A stretch of 64,000 nt of DNA from assembly GCA_965243775.1 (NCBI GenBank), contig CBDEWF010000074.1, forward strand, positions 1 to 64,000, given 5' to 3'. A program made the position numbers and the translations under genes. The DNA comes from Sansalvadorimonas sp965243775 (GTDB lineage: Bacteria > Pseudomonadota > Gammaproteobacteria > Pseudomonadales > Endozoicomonadaceae). Below are positions 42,542 through 52,094 of the stretch, one piece after another (position 1 is the first letter of the stretch; each line of letters begins with the position of its first letter). Under the pieces are notes generated by a model. It worked only from the letters and a program-made list of their open reading frames with translations. It searched no databases and was not told where the DNA came from.

Positions 42542-42595
42542 ACACCGTATTCCCCTAGTCCTTAACAGTGCATAAAGGATCGGGGGTTACGGTGT
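42542..42595 (-). terminator. Long imperfect hairpin in the mnmG-rsmG gap
   Basis: ACACCGTA (42542-42549) and TACGGTGT (42588-42595) pair perfectly and enclose further partial pairing (CCCCTAGTCCTT with AAGGATCGGGG) around AACAGTGCAT. No T-run follows directly. It may attenuate or stabilise the mnmG transcript ahead of rsmG-parAB. Confidence 0.45.
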
Positions 42596-42635
42596 CGGCG
42601 GTGAATCTGTTGAGTTTAAGTGTGTCCTGTGGATA

Positions 42636-44525
42636 TCAGGCTTTGCCCGATTTGTCTCTCAGGTTTTTTTTCTTCAGATGAATCAGCAGCAGGGAGATAG
42701 CGGCCGGGGTAACACCCTGGATACGAGCAGCCTGGCCTAAAGTGGCCGGACGAACATCCTTCAATTTCTGGCGAATCTCATTGGACAGCCCGGATATATC
42801 ATCATAATCCATGGCTTCCGGAAGTTTGGTTTCTTCATTGCGGCGCAGCTTTTCAATCTCTTCCGTCTGACGTTCTATGTAGCCCTGGTATTTACTCTGG
42901 ATTTCTACCTGCTCAGCTACCTGCCGGTTATCCACAGACTGCCCCTTGAGACTGGCAATATCCTGATAGTTAAGCTCTGGACGCTTGAGCAGTTCCATCA
43001 GGCTGTACTCTCTGGATACAGGGTTTTCCAGCAGTTGATTGATCTGCTCTGCCTGCTCGGTTTTGGGATGAATGAAAGTGGTTTTAAGACGCTCAACTTC
43101 CCTTGTTATACCTTCCTGCTTATCACAGAAAACGGCCCAGCGTTCATCATCAATCAGTCCCAGCTGCCGGCCTTTTTCAGTAAGGCGCAGATCAGCATTG
43201 TCTTCCCGCAGGATCAGCCGGTATTCCGCTCGACTGGTGAACATCCGGTAGGGTTCGGATGTTCCATTGGTAATCAGGTCATCCACCATAACTCCGATAT
43301 AGGCCTCATCACGGCGGGGACACCAGGGTCCATCGCCCCTAGCGCGGAGAGCCGCATTCATGCCAGCCAGCAGCCCCTGGGCACCAGCTTCTTCATAGCC
43401 TGTGGTGCCATTGATCTGACCAGCAAAGTACAGCCCTTCAATCACCTTTGTTTCCAGAGATGGTTTCAGATCCCGGGGATCAAAGAAATCATATTCGATG
43501 GCATATCCGGGGCGAACAATATGGGCGTTCTCCATTCCCCGGATAGAGCGTACCAGTTCCAGCTGTACATCAAATGGCAGGCTTGTGGATATCCCGTTGG
43601 GATAAAGCTCATGGGTAGTCAAACCTTCCGGTTCTATGAATACCTGGTGGGAGTTCTTGTCAGCAAAGCGCTGGATCTTGTCCTCTATGGAAGGACAATA
43701 ACGGGGCCCAACTCCTTCAATGACTCCGGTATACATGGGGGAGCGATCCAGGCCACCACGGATAATTTCATGGGTGCGTTCATTTGTGTGGGTAATAAAA
43801 CAGCTGATTTGACGCGGGTGATCCTCTGGCTTGCCCATAAAGGACATATTGGGTGTGGGTAAGTCTCCCGGCTGTTCCTGCATCACCGAGAAATCCACAG
43901 AGCGGGCATCAATACGGGGAGGTGTGCCTGTTTTCAGTCTCTCCACACGCAGTGGGAATTCCCTCAGACGTCTGGCCAGATTAACAGATGCTGGATCACC
44001 TGCACGGCCTCCTCTGTAATTCTCCATGCCGATATGGATACAGCCACCAAGAAAGGTACCTGCCGTCAGAATTACCTGTTCTGCTTCAAAGCGGAGACCC
44101 ATCTGGGTAACCACGCCTTGTACAGTACTGCCCTGCATAATCAGGTCGTCAACAGACTGCTGAAACAACCACAGATTACTTTGGTTTTCCAGAATTTCAC
44201 GTATGGCAGCCTTGTAAATAATGCGATCAGCCTGAGCCCGGGTAGCACGTACAGCCGGCCCTTTGCGAGAGTTCAGAACCCGAAACTGTATACCGCCCAG
44301 ATCTGTAGCCCGGCCCATGGCCCCCCCAAGAGCATCGATCTCTTTTACCAGATGGCTTTTACCGATGCCTCCGATGGCAGGATTACAGGACATCTGGCCC
44401 AGAGTTTCTATGTTATGTGTGACCAGCAGGGTTTTTGCGCCCATTCGTGCTGATGCCAGTGCGGCTTCTGTTCCTGCATGACCACCACCGACAACGATCA
44501 CATCAAAGCGTGCTGGAAAATCCAC
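42636..44525 (-). CDS. mnmG: tRNA uridine-5-carboxymethylaminomethyl modification enzyme MnmG (GidA)
   Basis: A 629-residue FAD protein that, with MnmE, installs the cmnm5 group on wobble uridine 34 of certain tRNAs. The FAD fold starts FDVIVVGGGHAGTEAALASA. Further landmarks are MSCNPAIGGIGKSHLVKEID, TGTFLGGCIHIG, the cysteine-containing ISCFITHTNERTHEIIRG, GYEEAGAQGLLAGMNAALRA and the C-terminal helical MnmE-binding region (GVTPAAISLLLIHLKKKNLR). Its upstream gap (44526-45287) is the main oriC candidate; in E. coli oriC also flanks this gene. Confidence 0.97.
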   Translation of the reverse strand: MDFPARFDVIVVGGGHAGTEAALASARMGAKTLLVTHNIETLGQMSCNPAIGGIGKSHLVKEIDALGGAMGRATDLGGIQFRVLNSRKGPAVRATRAQADRIIYKAAIREILENQSNLWLFQQSVDDLIMQGSTVQGVVTQMGLRFEAEQVILTAGTFLGGCIHIGMENYRGGRAGDPASVNLARRLREFPLRVERLKTGTPPRIDARSVDFSVMQEQPGDLPTPNMSFMGKPEDHPRQISCFITHTNERTHEIIRGGLDRSPMYTGVIEGVGPRYCPSIEDKIQRFADKNSHQVFIEPEGLTTHELYPNGISTSLPFDVQLELVRSIRGMENAHIVRPGYAIEYDFFDPRDLKPSLETKVIEGLYFAGQINGTTGYEEAGAQGLLAGMNAALRARGDGPWCPRRDEAYIGVMVDDLITNGTSEPYRMFTSRAEYRLILREDNADLRLTEKGRQLGLIDDERWAVFCDKQEGITREVERLKTTFIHPKTEQAEQINQLLENPVSREYSLMELLKRPELNYQDIASLKGQSVDNRQVAEQVEIQSKYQGYIERQTEEIEKLRRNEETKLPEAMDYDDISGLSNEIRQKLKDVRPATLGQAARIQGVTPAAISLLLIHLKKKNLRDKSGKA

Positions 44526-45287
44526 GTGACTCTTTCCTCCAGACTGGGGATGATTGCTCCTGACTTGGCTGTCTCTTATCTGCTGTTTCTGCTGCTTACC
44601 TACACATAGCCTGTCTTTGCTATTTGTTCAGAGAAACCCGTTTATGGCAGATAGAGAGCCGCGAGAGTATAAAGGCTGCAGATAAAAATTAAACTGTACT
44701 TTCCTGTGGAAAAACACCTACTGGTTATTCCTCCTTCCTGATGACTTTTTTCCTCTCCCACTTTTCTTAAAATTAGAAAGATATGAATATTATCTTTTAT
44801 TCTTATTTACTTATTATGTTGTTTTTTTTAGTTAACAGGTTTTCTGTGGATATGATCTGTAAACCCTTTGATATCAAGGGATTCAGCAAATGATAACCCT
44901 GTTTAAATTCGGTGAATCAGCTTTGATTTTCTTTGGATTATCCTGTGTATAAAATGGTGTTTCATACACAATAAATTTTGTTAACAAAGTTATCCCTATG
45001 ATTTCCAGAGGGTTATCTTCAGGTTTATAAACAGCCTTTTTTTCACATGTTATCCACAGATCGTTATCCAGAAACTGTTCACACTTATCTGTGAGTAGTT
45101 TTTCTTATATCAACGCAGAGAATGCAGAGATAAAACTATCCACAGGGAAAATACCTTGTGAATGTTTGGTGGATAAGGACAACCCTGGTTATTTCCTGTG
45201 GATATCCTGCGTATAAGCAAGGATAAAAAAAAGAGAAAGCTTCTCGGGAAACTCTCTCTTTTAAAGAGGTATAGAGATAGAGAGTAC
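44526..45287. other. oriC: Candidate replication origin oriC (mnmG-mnmE gap)
   Basis: A 762-bp gene-free, AT-rich region. DnaA-box-like 9-mers: TTATCCACA (45050, perfect), TTATCCAGA (45064), CTATCCACA (45136), GGTGGATAA (45168), TGTGGATAT (45197 and 44845), TGTGTATAA (44944, the TTATACACA type) and TGTGGAAAA (44705). A strongly AT-rich block at 44761-44830 could be the unwinding element. GATC occurs at 44854 and 45059. E. coli and Vibrio oriC lie beside mnmG, while pseudomonads use the rpmH-dnaA gap. The box density here is higher than in the rpmH-dnaA gap of this window. Confidence 0.6.
45222..45262 (-). terminator. Terminator-like hairpin after mnmE
   Basis: On the minus strand AAAAGAGAGAG pairs imperfectly (9 of 11) with CTTTCTCTTTT across TTTCCCGAGAAG, followed by a T-run (TTTTTTTTATCC). 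It ends mnmE transcription before the oriC candidate. Confidence 0.6.
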
Positions 45288-46646
45288 TTACTTCCCTATA
45301 CAGAAGCTGGAAAAAATACGACCCAGGAGGTCATCGCTGGAAAACTCTCCGGTAATTTCCCCCAGAGCCTGTTGGGCCATACGCAAATCTTCTGCCAGCA
45401 GCTCTCCTGCTCCCATACCATGGAGCTGAGCCCTGCCCTGCTCCAGACAGTCCCTGGCTTTTTCCAGGGCATCTATATGGCGGCGGCGGGCACTGAAACC
45501 TCCTTCACCGGTTCCTGTATAGCCCATGCAGGATTTAAGGTGTTCTCTGAGAATTTCTACACCTTGTCCGGAGTTGGCACTGAGACGGATCACCGGGAAC
45601 TCTCCTTCAGTAAAGCCGGCCTGTTCGCCTGAAATATCTATCTTGTTGCGAATCACTGTGATCTTCTCATCGGCAGGCAGATGATCAACAAACTCTGGCC
45701 AGATGGCATGAGGTTCAGTCGTTCCGGTTGTCGTGCTGTCAACCATCAGCAAAACCAGATCGGCCTGGGCAATGGCATCGAAAGCCCGTTTGACCCCGAT
45801 CTGCTCCACCACGTCATCACTGTCCCGTAGACCTGCGGTATCGATAATATGCAAAGGCATACCATCTATGTGGATATGTTCCCGCAGAACATCCCGGGTT
45901 GTTCCCGCAATATCTGTGACTATCGCAGATTCTCTGCCGGAAAGAGCATTCAGCAGGCTGGACTTCCCGGCATTCGGGCGCCCGGCAATAACGACGGTCA
46001 TGCCATCACGCAGTAAAGTCCCCTGACGGGCTTCAGTGAAAACTGTGGATAACCTGGTGATAACCTGTTCCAGATCTGTGGCAACTTTGCCGTCGGAGAG
46101 AAAGTCGATCTCTTCTTCCGGGAAGTCTATGGCTGCTTCCACATAGATTCGCAGGCGGATGAGTTCCTCGGTCAGTTCATGGACTTTGCTTGAGAAAGCA
46201 CCTTGCAGGGAGCGCACTGCGCTCCGGGCAGCTTCCTCAGAGGCACTGTCGATAAGATCGGCAATAGCTTCTGCCTGGGCGAGGTCGAGTTTGTCATTCA
46301 TGAAGGCCCGCTCAGAAAACTCACCGGGCCGGGCCAGACGGATATTGTGTTTGGTGATCTCTTTTATCAACAGATCCAGAATAACAGGGCCGCCATGGCC
46401 CTGGAGTTCAAGAACATCTTCTCCGGTAAAAGAGTTGGGGCCGGGGAAAAACAGGGCCAGGCCCTCATCAATAGTGTTGCCCTTACTGTCCATGAATGGC
46501 AGATAGTGGGCATAACGTGGAGTCAGCTCCTGCTGCAGAATAATCTCGGCAATATCCCGGGCTCTGCCGCCGGATACTCTAACAATGCCAACGCTGCCCC
46601 GGCCGGGGGCCGTCGCCTGGGCGACGATGGTGTCCTGATGGGTCAT
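45288..46646 (-). CDS. mnmE: tRNA modification GTPase MnmE (TrmE)
   Basis: A 452-residue G protein that partners MnmG in wobble-uridine modification. The N-terminal tetrahydrofolate-binding domain begins DTIVAQATAPGRGSVGIVRV. The GTPase domain, embedded in a helical domain, has G1 GRPNAGKSSLLNALSG, G2/G3 TDIAGTTRD and DTAGLRDSDDVVEQIGV, and G4 RNKID. The C terminus ends in the catalytic C-x-G-K (SSFCIGK). The next gene upstream is divergent (kinase), which breaks the usual yidC-mnmE adjacency. Confidence 0.97.
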   Translation of the reverse strand: MTHQDTIVAQATAPGRGSVGIVRVSGGRARDIAEIILQQELTPRYAHYLPFMDSKGNTIDEGLALFFPGPNSFTGEDVLELQGHGGPVILDLLIKEITKHNIRLARPGEFSERAFMNDKLDLAQAEAIADLIDSASEEAARSAVRSLQGAFSSKVHELTEELIRLRIYVEAAIDFPEEEIDFLSDGKVATDLEQVITRLSTVFTEARQGTLLRDGMTVVIAGRPNAGKSSLLNALSGRESAIVTDIAGTTRDVLREHIHIDGMPLHIIDTAGLRDSDDVVEQIGVKRAFDAIAQADLVLLMVDSTTTGTTEPHAIWPEFVDHLPADEKITVIRNKIDISGEQAGFTEGEFPVIRLSANSGQGVEILREHLKSCMGYTGTGEGGFSARRRHIDALEKARDCLEQGRAQLHGMGAGELLAEDLRMAQQALGEITGEFSSDDLLGRIFSSFCIGK

Positions 46647-46917
46647 GACCTGTCTGAAAGGGTAATTGGAAAGGGCGCTAGTCTAATGAAGCCGGATCGG
46701 TTGGGCAAAGCCCTGCTGTCCTGCTTCAATGCCACAGCTTTCCTGTCTGTGAAATACGTCCAGATTTTTGTGTCTATGTAGGGCTGGCTGGATAAATCAA
46801 TGGATGAATTGTACAGCCCGGAATCTGTGAATCAGTTAACAGTTTTTTTGTTGTGAAAGTGTGAGCCATTGTCTACTTTTCCCCTCTCTTGCCTGATGCA
46901 ACAGACATGGATGGATC

Positions 46918-49605
46918 ATGAGACTGAAACTCTCAGCACTGGCTTCGGTTTTTTTTCTGTCTTTTTGCTATCTGCTTCGCAGTGGTAATGCTGAGTCTGG
47001 GCCAGTAAAAGGAACAGGAACAGCTCTTATTGCCATACCCTTGTGGCATCAAGGCAGCCGCGGCCGGAGAAGCAGTCATACTCCCATCTCTGATGAGCCG
47101 ATACAGTTCCCAGCTGAGCATCACCCAACTGAGCAGTTTCCAGCTAAATTGCCAGACAGTTTCAGATGGATCTCAGAATCTGCTGATAGCGATATTATCA
47201 TCAGCAAGCCGGATCCCGCAGAAGCCCCGACACTTGCTGAGTGGCAGGACGCACTTAAGAATTTGGCAGACAACATATCAAAGTTGTCACTTTCAGTAAC
47301 ATCCCTTGACGAACAGGAGGACGGCGGGAACATAGAGTCTTTTTTTTCATCGAATAATACAGAAGAGCCAGGTTCGACAGAGGAAGCAGCAGGGGAAGAA
47401 GCAGCAGAGGGAAAAGTGGAACAGCTGAACCCTGCAGAGAGCCTCTTATCAATAACAACTGAATCCGGACAGTTCTGCTACAGATTGAGACAGGAGGGTG
47501 AGATGAATGGGGAATCCATAGCGGGGAGTTCGGTAACAGCAGGAACAGAAGGAGTAGTGGTAGAACAGGTGTCCTGTTCAGGTGACACAACTGTTGACTC
47601 AGATGGTTTGGTTTATGGGTATCGAAAAGTTGATTATTGTTTTCGAACTCATCTTTCACCGCTTGCCCCCAATCGCCAAATATCAAACCATCTAACAAAT
47701 AGTCATGAGCAGGAAAACCCCTCCCCGAAAAATGAAAATGTGAAGATGGTAAAAGCGAGAGAAGTTGAATGCACAACATCTACAGTGAATGATCAAGATG
47801 TTGAAGAGCCTATGGTGTTAGATTCCTTTCCACTAGAATCACCTATGGAATGCACACAAGAGAGTAATGATACGCAGAAGTTGGCTTATGCTGATATGTT
47901 TCGCGCAGGAAATAAAAGTAGTGCAAACCAGCAGATGGAAAGCGCTTTTGGAAATACGCAGGACGGTACCAGGGTAAATGGGGGAATTGAAGAAAGATCT
48001 CTAGCGGTTAGCACAACCAAATCCTCTGTCGGAGGAGCCCTTCCCGGTGCCACCGGCTCAAACGTTCTAGACTATGGAACAAGTTCTGATGGGAATGAAA
48101 CCCTCTCCAAAGAAGAGACGCGGAGAAATGTCCGCCGGGTACTTAAAGAGGCTGATGTTGACACTATTTTGAAGAGTCAGCGAAAATCTAAAATTCCGAC
48201 AACAGGCGCAGGGAATAATTATCAATTTATAGGGCAGAATAAAAAACAAGATCCAGGTGAAACTTTACCTTCGTCATTAGTCAAAAAATCGCACCGTGGT
48301 TTGCCACGTAAAGCTTGCATTGCGTATCTAAACGAGCAATATCAACTAGACAATAATTTGCTCAGCCAACCACGGGCGACCAAGTATTTAATAAAAGTTC
48401 GTACAGAAATCTCTCCAGGGCGTTATATGGCAAAATTGGATTTGCATTGCAGCTCACAAGATGACCGCTTACCCAATCTTGATGCCACCAGACAAGTCGC
48501 TGATACTGTAAATGATAAGCAAAAGGTTGCAGATGTTCGTTATCGTAAACATTTCCCTAGAAATAATGATAAACAGGGGTATATGTTATTTTCCTCCAAT
48601 GAGAAATTTTCAGGAACAGCTCAATATCCGTTACCCAGTAAAAAAGCGGTTGCCTCAAGTATTGGGCGCGGCGGTAATGCCATTGTTTTTTCCTTGTTTT
48701 ATGAAGGAAAAGAGTTTGCAGTTAAAAAAACTGTGTATAGAAGTAAAGAAATTTCAGTCCATTCGAAGTTGGAACACATAAACATCGTTAACCTGGAAGC
48801 GGTTTTAATTGGTGAAAAACACGAGATAAGAAAAGATAAGCGTTATATTTATTGTTTTATGCCGAAAATGGACATTAATTTCCGTAATGTGTTGAGCACT
48901 GGAGACCATGGTTGCCTCAAACATATAAAAATGCAATTGGTGGAAAAACGAAAGCAGTGGGAAACGGTTCTTGACAATACTAAGCATGTTCTCAAGAGTG
49001 TATTAAATGCATTGGATTATATGCATTCGCAGGGGCTGGTACATCGAGATATCAAAGCCAGCAATATACTCCTTAAAAAGATTTGTCAGTGTAATGATTT
49101 GCTGTATTGTTCTTGTAATTCGCAAAATAAACCCCTTGTGCAAATTGGTGATTTTGATTCCAGTGCCACTGTTCCGGGGTATAACTTGCAGGTAGAAGAT
49201 CATCAAATGATCCGTTATGCATCAGTGTTACCTTTGGGAACCATGGGATACCGGGCGCCAGAGGTGAGTATGCATTTGGTGTTATCAGGCCCTTATGAGG
49301 AGTTATACACCACAAAGGTCGATATCTGGTCTTATGGCTGCTTATTATTAACCATATTTATTGGCAAGTCCGGCCCATTAAAACAGCGTGGTGAGGCTTC
49401 TTTGTTATTATCGACTCAAGATGCTCCATACTCTGAAGAGTTGTATCTTAAAATCATTAAACTTAACGAAATTAATAAATATTATGTAAATACGCCAGGC
49501 GTTTTTGATTTAGTTCAGAAATGCCTTCAAGTGCAGCCTCATTGTCGACCTACAGCAAAAGAGCTGCTAAAGCTAGATTTCTTTTCGGTTCCACGTAGTC
49601 ATTAA
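46918..49605 (+). CDS. Eukaryote-like Ser/Thr protein kinase with signal peptide
   Basis: An 895-residue protein. It starts with a signal peptide (MRLKLSALASVFFLSFCYLL, cleavage near GNA-ES), followed by about 540 residues of low-complexity, Ser/Glu/Asn-rich sequence without recognisable domains. Residues about 575-890 are a protein kinase domain: Gly loop IGRGGNAIVFSLF (582), FAVKK (Lys603), acidic helix C region (KEISVHSKLEHINIVNLE), HRDIKASN (Asp711), DFD in QIGDFDSSATV (Asp745), GYRAPE and DIWSYGCLLLTI, ending in the subdomain XI Arg (PHCRPTAKELL). All core catalytic residues are present; the DFG glycine is Asp. A cysteine cluster (KICQCNDLLYCSCNSQ) is inserted after the catalytic loop. 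It is inserted on the opposite strand between mnmE and yidC. An exported kinase suggests a host-directed effector (inference). Confidence 0.8.
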   Translation: MRLKLSALASVFFLSFCYLLRSGNAESGPVKGTGTALIAIPLWHQGSRGRRSSHTPISDEPIQFPAEHHPTEQFPAKLPDSFRWISESADSDIIISKPDPAEAPTLAEWQDALKNLADNISKLSLSVTSLDEQEDGGNIESFFSSNNTEEPGSTEEAAGEEAAEGKVEQLNPAESLLSITTESGQFCYRLRQEGEMNGESIAGSSVTAGTEGVVVEQVSCSGDTTVDSDGLVYGYRKVDYCFRTHLSPLAPNRQISNHLTNSHEQENPSPKNENVKMVKAREVECTTSTVNDQDVEEPMVLDSFPLESPMECTQESNDTQKLAYADMFRAGNKSSANQQMESAFGNTQDGTRVNGGIEERSLAVSTTKSSVGGALPGATGSNVLDYGTSSDGNETLSKEETRRNVRRVLKEADVDTILKSQRKSKIPTTGAGNNYQFIGQNKKQDPGETLPSSLVKKSHRGLPRKACIAYLNEQYQLDNNLLSQPRATKYLIKVRTEISPGRYMAKLDLHCSSQDDRLPNLDATRQVADTVNDKQKVADVRYRKHFPRNNDKQGYMLFSSNEKFSGTAQYPLPSKKAVASSIGRGGNAIVFSLFYEGKEFAVKKTVYRSKEISVHSKLEHINIVNLEAVLIGEKHEIRKDKRYIYCFMPKMDINFRNVLSTGDHGCLKHIKMQLVEKRKQWETVLDNTKHVLKSVLNALDYMHSQGLVHRDIKASNILLKKICQCNDLLYCSCNSQNKPLVQIGDFDSSATVPGYNLQVEDHQMIRYASVLPLGTMGYRAPEVSMHLVLSGPYEELYTTKVDIWSYGCLLLTIFIGKSGPLKQRGEASLLLSTQDAPYSEELYLKIIKLNEINKYYVNTPGVFDLVQKCLQVQPHCRPTAKELLKLDFFSVPRSH

Positions 49606-49635
49606 GTTTAAAAATATTATGAACAGGCTCTTAAA

Positions 49636-49658
49636 AAATCGGGCCAGCGGCCCGATTT
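49636..49658 (-). terminator. Intrinsic terminator of the rpmH-rnpA-yidD-yidC operon
   Basis: AAATCGGGCC / GGCCCGATTT forms a perfect 10-bp stem with a 3-nt loop, and on the minus strand the T-run continues directly to TTTTTT. It lies 23 bp after the yidC stop. Confidence 0.9.
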
Positions 49659-49681
49659 GTCATCAAAACTGAGAAGCCTGT

Positions 49682-51331
49682 TTACCCCTGAGCTTCAATC
49701 TTCTTGGTGATATACCACTGCTGAGTAATGGACAGCAGGTTATTGGTCACCCAGTACAGTACCAGACCTGCAGGGAACCACAGGAAGAAGAAGGTGAAGA
49801 TAACTGGCATCAGCTTCATGACCCGGGCCTGCATGGGGTCGGGAGGTGTTGGAGACAGCAGCTGCTGGGCAAACATGGAGGCTCCCATGATCAGCGGCAG
49901 GATGAAGAAGGGGTCCATCTGGGACAAATCCTGAATCCAGCCCAGCCATGGTGCCTGGCGCAGCTCCACAGATTCGATCAGCACCCAGTACAGGGCGATG
50001 AACACTGGCATTTGCACCAGGATGGGCAGACAGCCACCCATGGGGTTCACCTTTTCGTCCTTGTACAGCTTCATCATGGCTTGGGACAGCGCCTGTTTAT
50101 CTTCCCCGTGCTTCTCTTTCAGAGATTGCATCTTGGGAGAGATCTTGCGCATTTTGGCCATGGAGGTGTAGCTGGCTTTGGACAGTGGGTAAAACAGGCC
50201 TTTGACAATAATGGTAAGGGCAATGATGCTCCAGCCCCAGTTACCCAGCCAGCTGTGGATAAAGTTGAGCAGCAGGAACAGGGGCTTGGCGAACCACCAC
50301 AGCATACCGTAATCGATAGTCAGGTCCAGACCCTGGGCCAGGTTGCCAAGCACCTTCTGGTTCTTCGGACCAACATACAGGGTTGCGCCAACTGTCCCGG
50401 TCTGACCAGGCGCAACTTCAACGGCAGGCTCAATCACACTGATGATGTTGTTGCCGTTATAGACACGGGTCTGGAAAGTGTTGCTCTGATTCTGGGCAGG
50501 AACCCAGGCGGTGACAAAGTAGTGCTGGACAACAGCCGCATAGCCACCTTCAACCTTTTCATTGAAAGGCGAGCCGGCAAAGTCTTCGAATTCCAGTTTT
50601 TCGTACTGTTTTTCACCCGTACGTACAGCTGCACCCAGGTAAGTGTTGATATTACCGGCGCTGCTGATTTCACGACTGGGGTCTTCTGTGTTGTCACGCT
50701 TCAGCTGAGCATAGTAGTTTCCTTTCCAGGGGCTCGAACCGTTATTGACGATACGGTAATCCACACGTACCTGATACTCACCCTTAATGAAAGTGAAACG
50801 CTTGATGATATCGACACTGTTCTCGGTTTTCAGAGTCAGGTCGACTACCAGTTCACTGCTGTCGCCCATGTTGTAAGCAGTCTGGGCAGAGCTGTAGACA
50901 GGCTTGCCTTTACGGTCAGGACCGTTGGCTCCGGTCAGGCCGCTCTGGGCAATAAAGGTTCTGTGAGAGGTATTTTCCAGCAGTACAAATGGATCTGACT
51001 GGCCTTTCACCCGGGAATACTTGGGAAGTTCAACCCGGACAATATCACCGCCACGGGTGTCTACTGTGAGAATCAGGGTGTCGGTGGTCACAGTGACCAG
51101 TTCGGCAGATACAGCCGAGTCAGAGTCAGAGTCAGGCAGTGTATTCTGCCCCAGTTCCGGTGCATCGGATACGTTAGAGCTGCTTTGAACAACAGGAGCG
51201 CCATCAGCCGGTAGCTGAACTTCAGTCTGGCTGACAGCAGGTGGCTGGTTGTAGTCCTGGTTCCATTGCAGCACCGTCAGGTATCCCACAACAACCAGAC
51301 CCGCGATTAAGAGGGTACGTTGCAAATCCAT
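49682..51331 (-). CDS. yidC: Membrane protein insertase YidC (OxaI family)
   Basis: A 549-residue inner-membrane insertase acting alone or with SecYEG. N-terminal helix MDLQRTLLIAGLVVVGYLTV, a large periplasmic beta domain, then the conserved five-helix core (WFAKPLFLLLNFIHSWLGNW, IALTIIVKGLFYPLSKASYT, MGGCLPILVQMPVFIALYWV, MPVIFTFFFLWFPAGLVLYW). The first core helix contains the Arg-free but conserved K-x-x-F-Y-P-L-S segment. It is the last gene of the rpmH-rnpA-yidD-yidC cluster. Confidence 0.97.
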   Translation of the reverse strand: MDLQRTLLIAGLVVVGYLTVLQWNQDYNQPPAVSQTEVQLPADGAPVVQSSSNVSDAPELGQNTLPDSDSDSAVSAELVTVTTDTLILTVDTRGGDIVRVELPKYSRVKGQSDPFVLLENTSHRTFIAQSGLTGANGPDRKGKPVYSSAQTAYNMGDSSELVVDLTLKTENSVDIIKRFTFIKGEYQVRVDYRIVNNGSSPWKGNYYAQLKRDNTEDPSREISSAGNINTYLGAAVRTGEKQYEKLEFEDFAGSPFNEKVEGGYAAVVQHYFVTAWVPAQNQSNTFQTRVYNGNNIISVIEPAVEVAPGQTGTVGATLYVGPKNQKVLGNLAQGLDLTIDYGMLWWFAKPLFLLLNFIHSWLGNWGWSIIALTIIVKGLFYPLSKASYTSMAKMRKISPKMQSLKEKHGEDKQALSQAMMKLYKDEKVNPMGGCLPILVQMPVFIALYWVLIESVELRQAPWLGWIQDLSQMDPFFILPLIMGASMFAQQLLSPTPPDPMQARVMKLMPVIFTFFFLWFPAGLVLYWVTNNLLSITQQWYITKKIEAQG

Positions 51332-51334
51332 GAT

Positions 51335-51622
51335 TTAATGGCCATCGAAACGGTTGGTAGTGTCCGGTTCCGCCTTTTTCTGTGTCTGGTTTTTCGAGCC
51401 CGGTGGGACTGGGTCAAACCCGCCCGGGTGCCATGGGTGGCAGCGTAAAAGCCGTCGACAGGAAAAATAACCGCCTTTGAGGAGACCATGAACGGTTATG
51501 GCTTCCTTGGCATAGGAGGAGCAGGAGGGGGAAAAACGGCAGTGGTTGGCCATAAGAGGGCTAATTCCGTACTGGTAACCCCTTATTAGTAACAGAACTA
51601 AAGACCTGAGCGGATTGAACAT
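51335..51622 (-). CDS. yidD: Membrane protein insertion efficiency factor YidD
   Basis: A 95-residue small protein with an N-terminal amphipathic helix (LRSLVLLLIRGYQYGISPLM) and the Cys-rich signature HCRFSPSCSSYAKEAI ... CHPWHPGGFDPVP. It helps YidC-dependent insertion. It lies 3 bp upstream of yidC and downstream of rnpA, the invariant order near bacterial origins. Confidence 0.95.
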   Translation of the reverse strand: MFNPLRSLVLLLIRGYQYGISPLMANHCRFSPSCSSYAKEAITVHGLLKGGYFSCRRLLRCHPWHPGGFDPVPPGSKNQTQKKAEPDTTNRFDGH

Positions 51623-51656
51623 GTTCTGTACCTTGCTGACGAACCCCTGCGGACTA

Positions 51657-52076
51657 TCAATCTACAGGGGCTCTGGCCTTGGCAGGATTGCTAGTGCTGG
51701 GCCTTTTCTGGCGCATATCACTTTGTCCTGACCTTTTTTTAACGCGCAACCACTGCTTGTCTAGCAGGCTATGCAGTTGCCTGTTATCGAGCTCTCCCAG
51801 GCCTTTACGAGCCAGTACTATGTAGTCCAGCTCAGGAAGGCTGCTCTGACTTAGTCGAAATGTTTCCCGAATAATGCGCTTGACCTTGTTTCTGGCAACC
51901 GCAGTACGTATGTTCTTTTTGGCAATGACCAGACCAAGTCTGGGAATACCAAGGGTATTCTTTCTTGCCAGAATAAGAATATTTTTATCGGAAACCTTTA
52001 TTTCAGCTTTGTCAAAGACCCGTTTGAACTCTGATGCCTTCAGCAGCCTTAGGTTACGGCTGAATCCGAAGATCAT
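51657..52076 (-). CDS. rnpA: Ribonuclease P protein component
   Basis: A 139-residue basic protein cofactor of RNase P, needed for tRNA 5'-end maturation. The RNR motif is in VARNKVKRIIRETFRLSQ; LRLLKASEFKRVFD at the N terminus and DYIVLARKGLGELD are typical. ATG 52076 (MIFGFSRNLRLL) fits family length better than the TTG at 52094 that overlaps the end of rpmH. The C-terminal 20 residues are Lys/Ser/Pro-rich. Confidence 0.94.
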   Translation of the reverse strand: MIFGFSRNLRLLKASEFKRVFDKAEIKVSDKNILILARKNTLGIPRLGLVIAKKNIRTAVARNKVKRIIRETFRLSQSSLPELDYIVLARKGLGELDNRQLHSLLDKQWLRVKKRSGQSDMRQKRPSTSNPAKARAPVD

Positions 52077-52094
52077 AAGCAGGCCTGAGAGCAA

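Noticed and set aside
49150..49158. DFD motif as evidence of a pseudokinase
   Set aside because: The metal-binding Asp, catalytic Asp and Lys, and the Glu region are all present; the DFG glycine is the most tolerant position, so activity cannot be excluded.
49592..49607. Third parS-like site at the end of the kinase gene
   Set aside because: Only the left half (GTTCCACGTAG) matches; the right half-site GAACA is missing.
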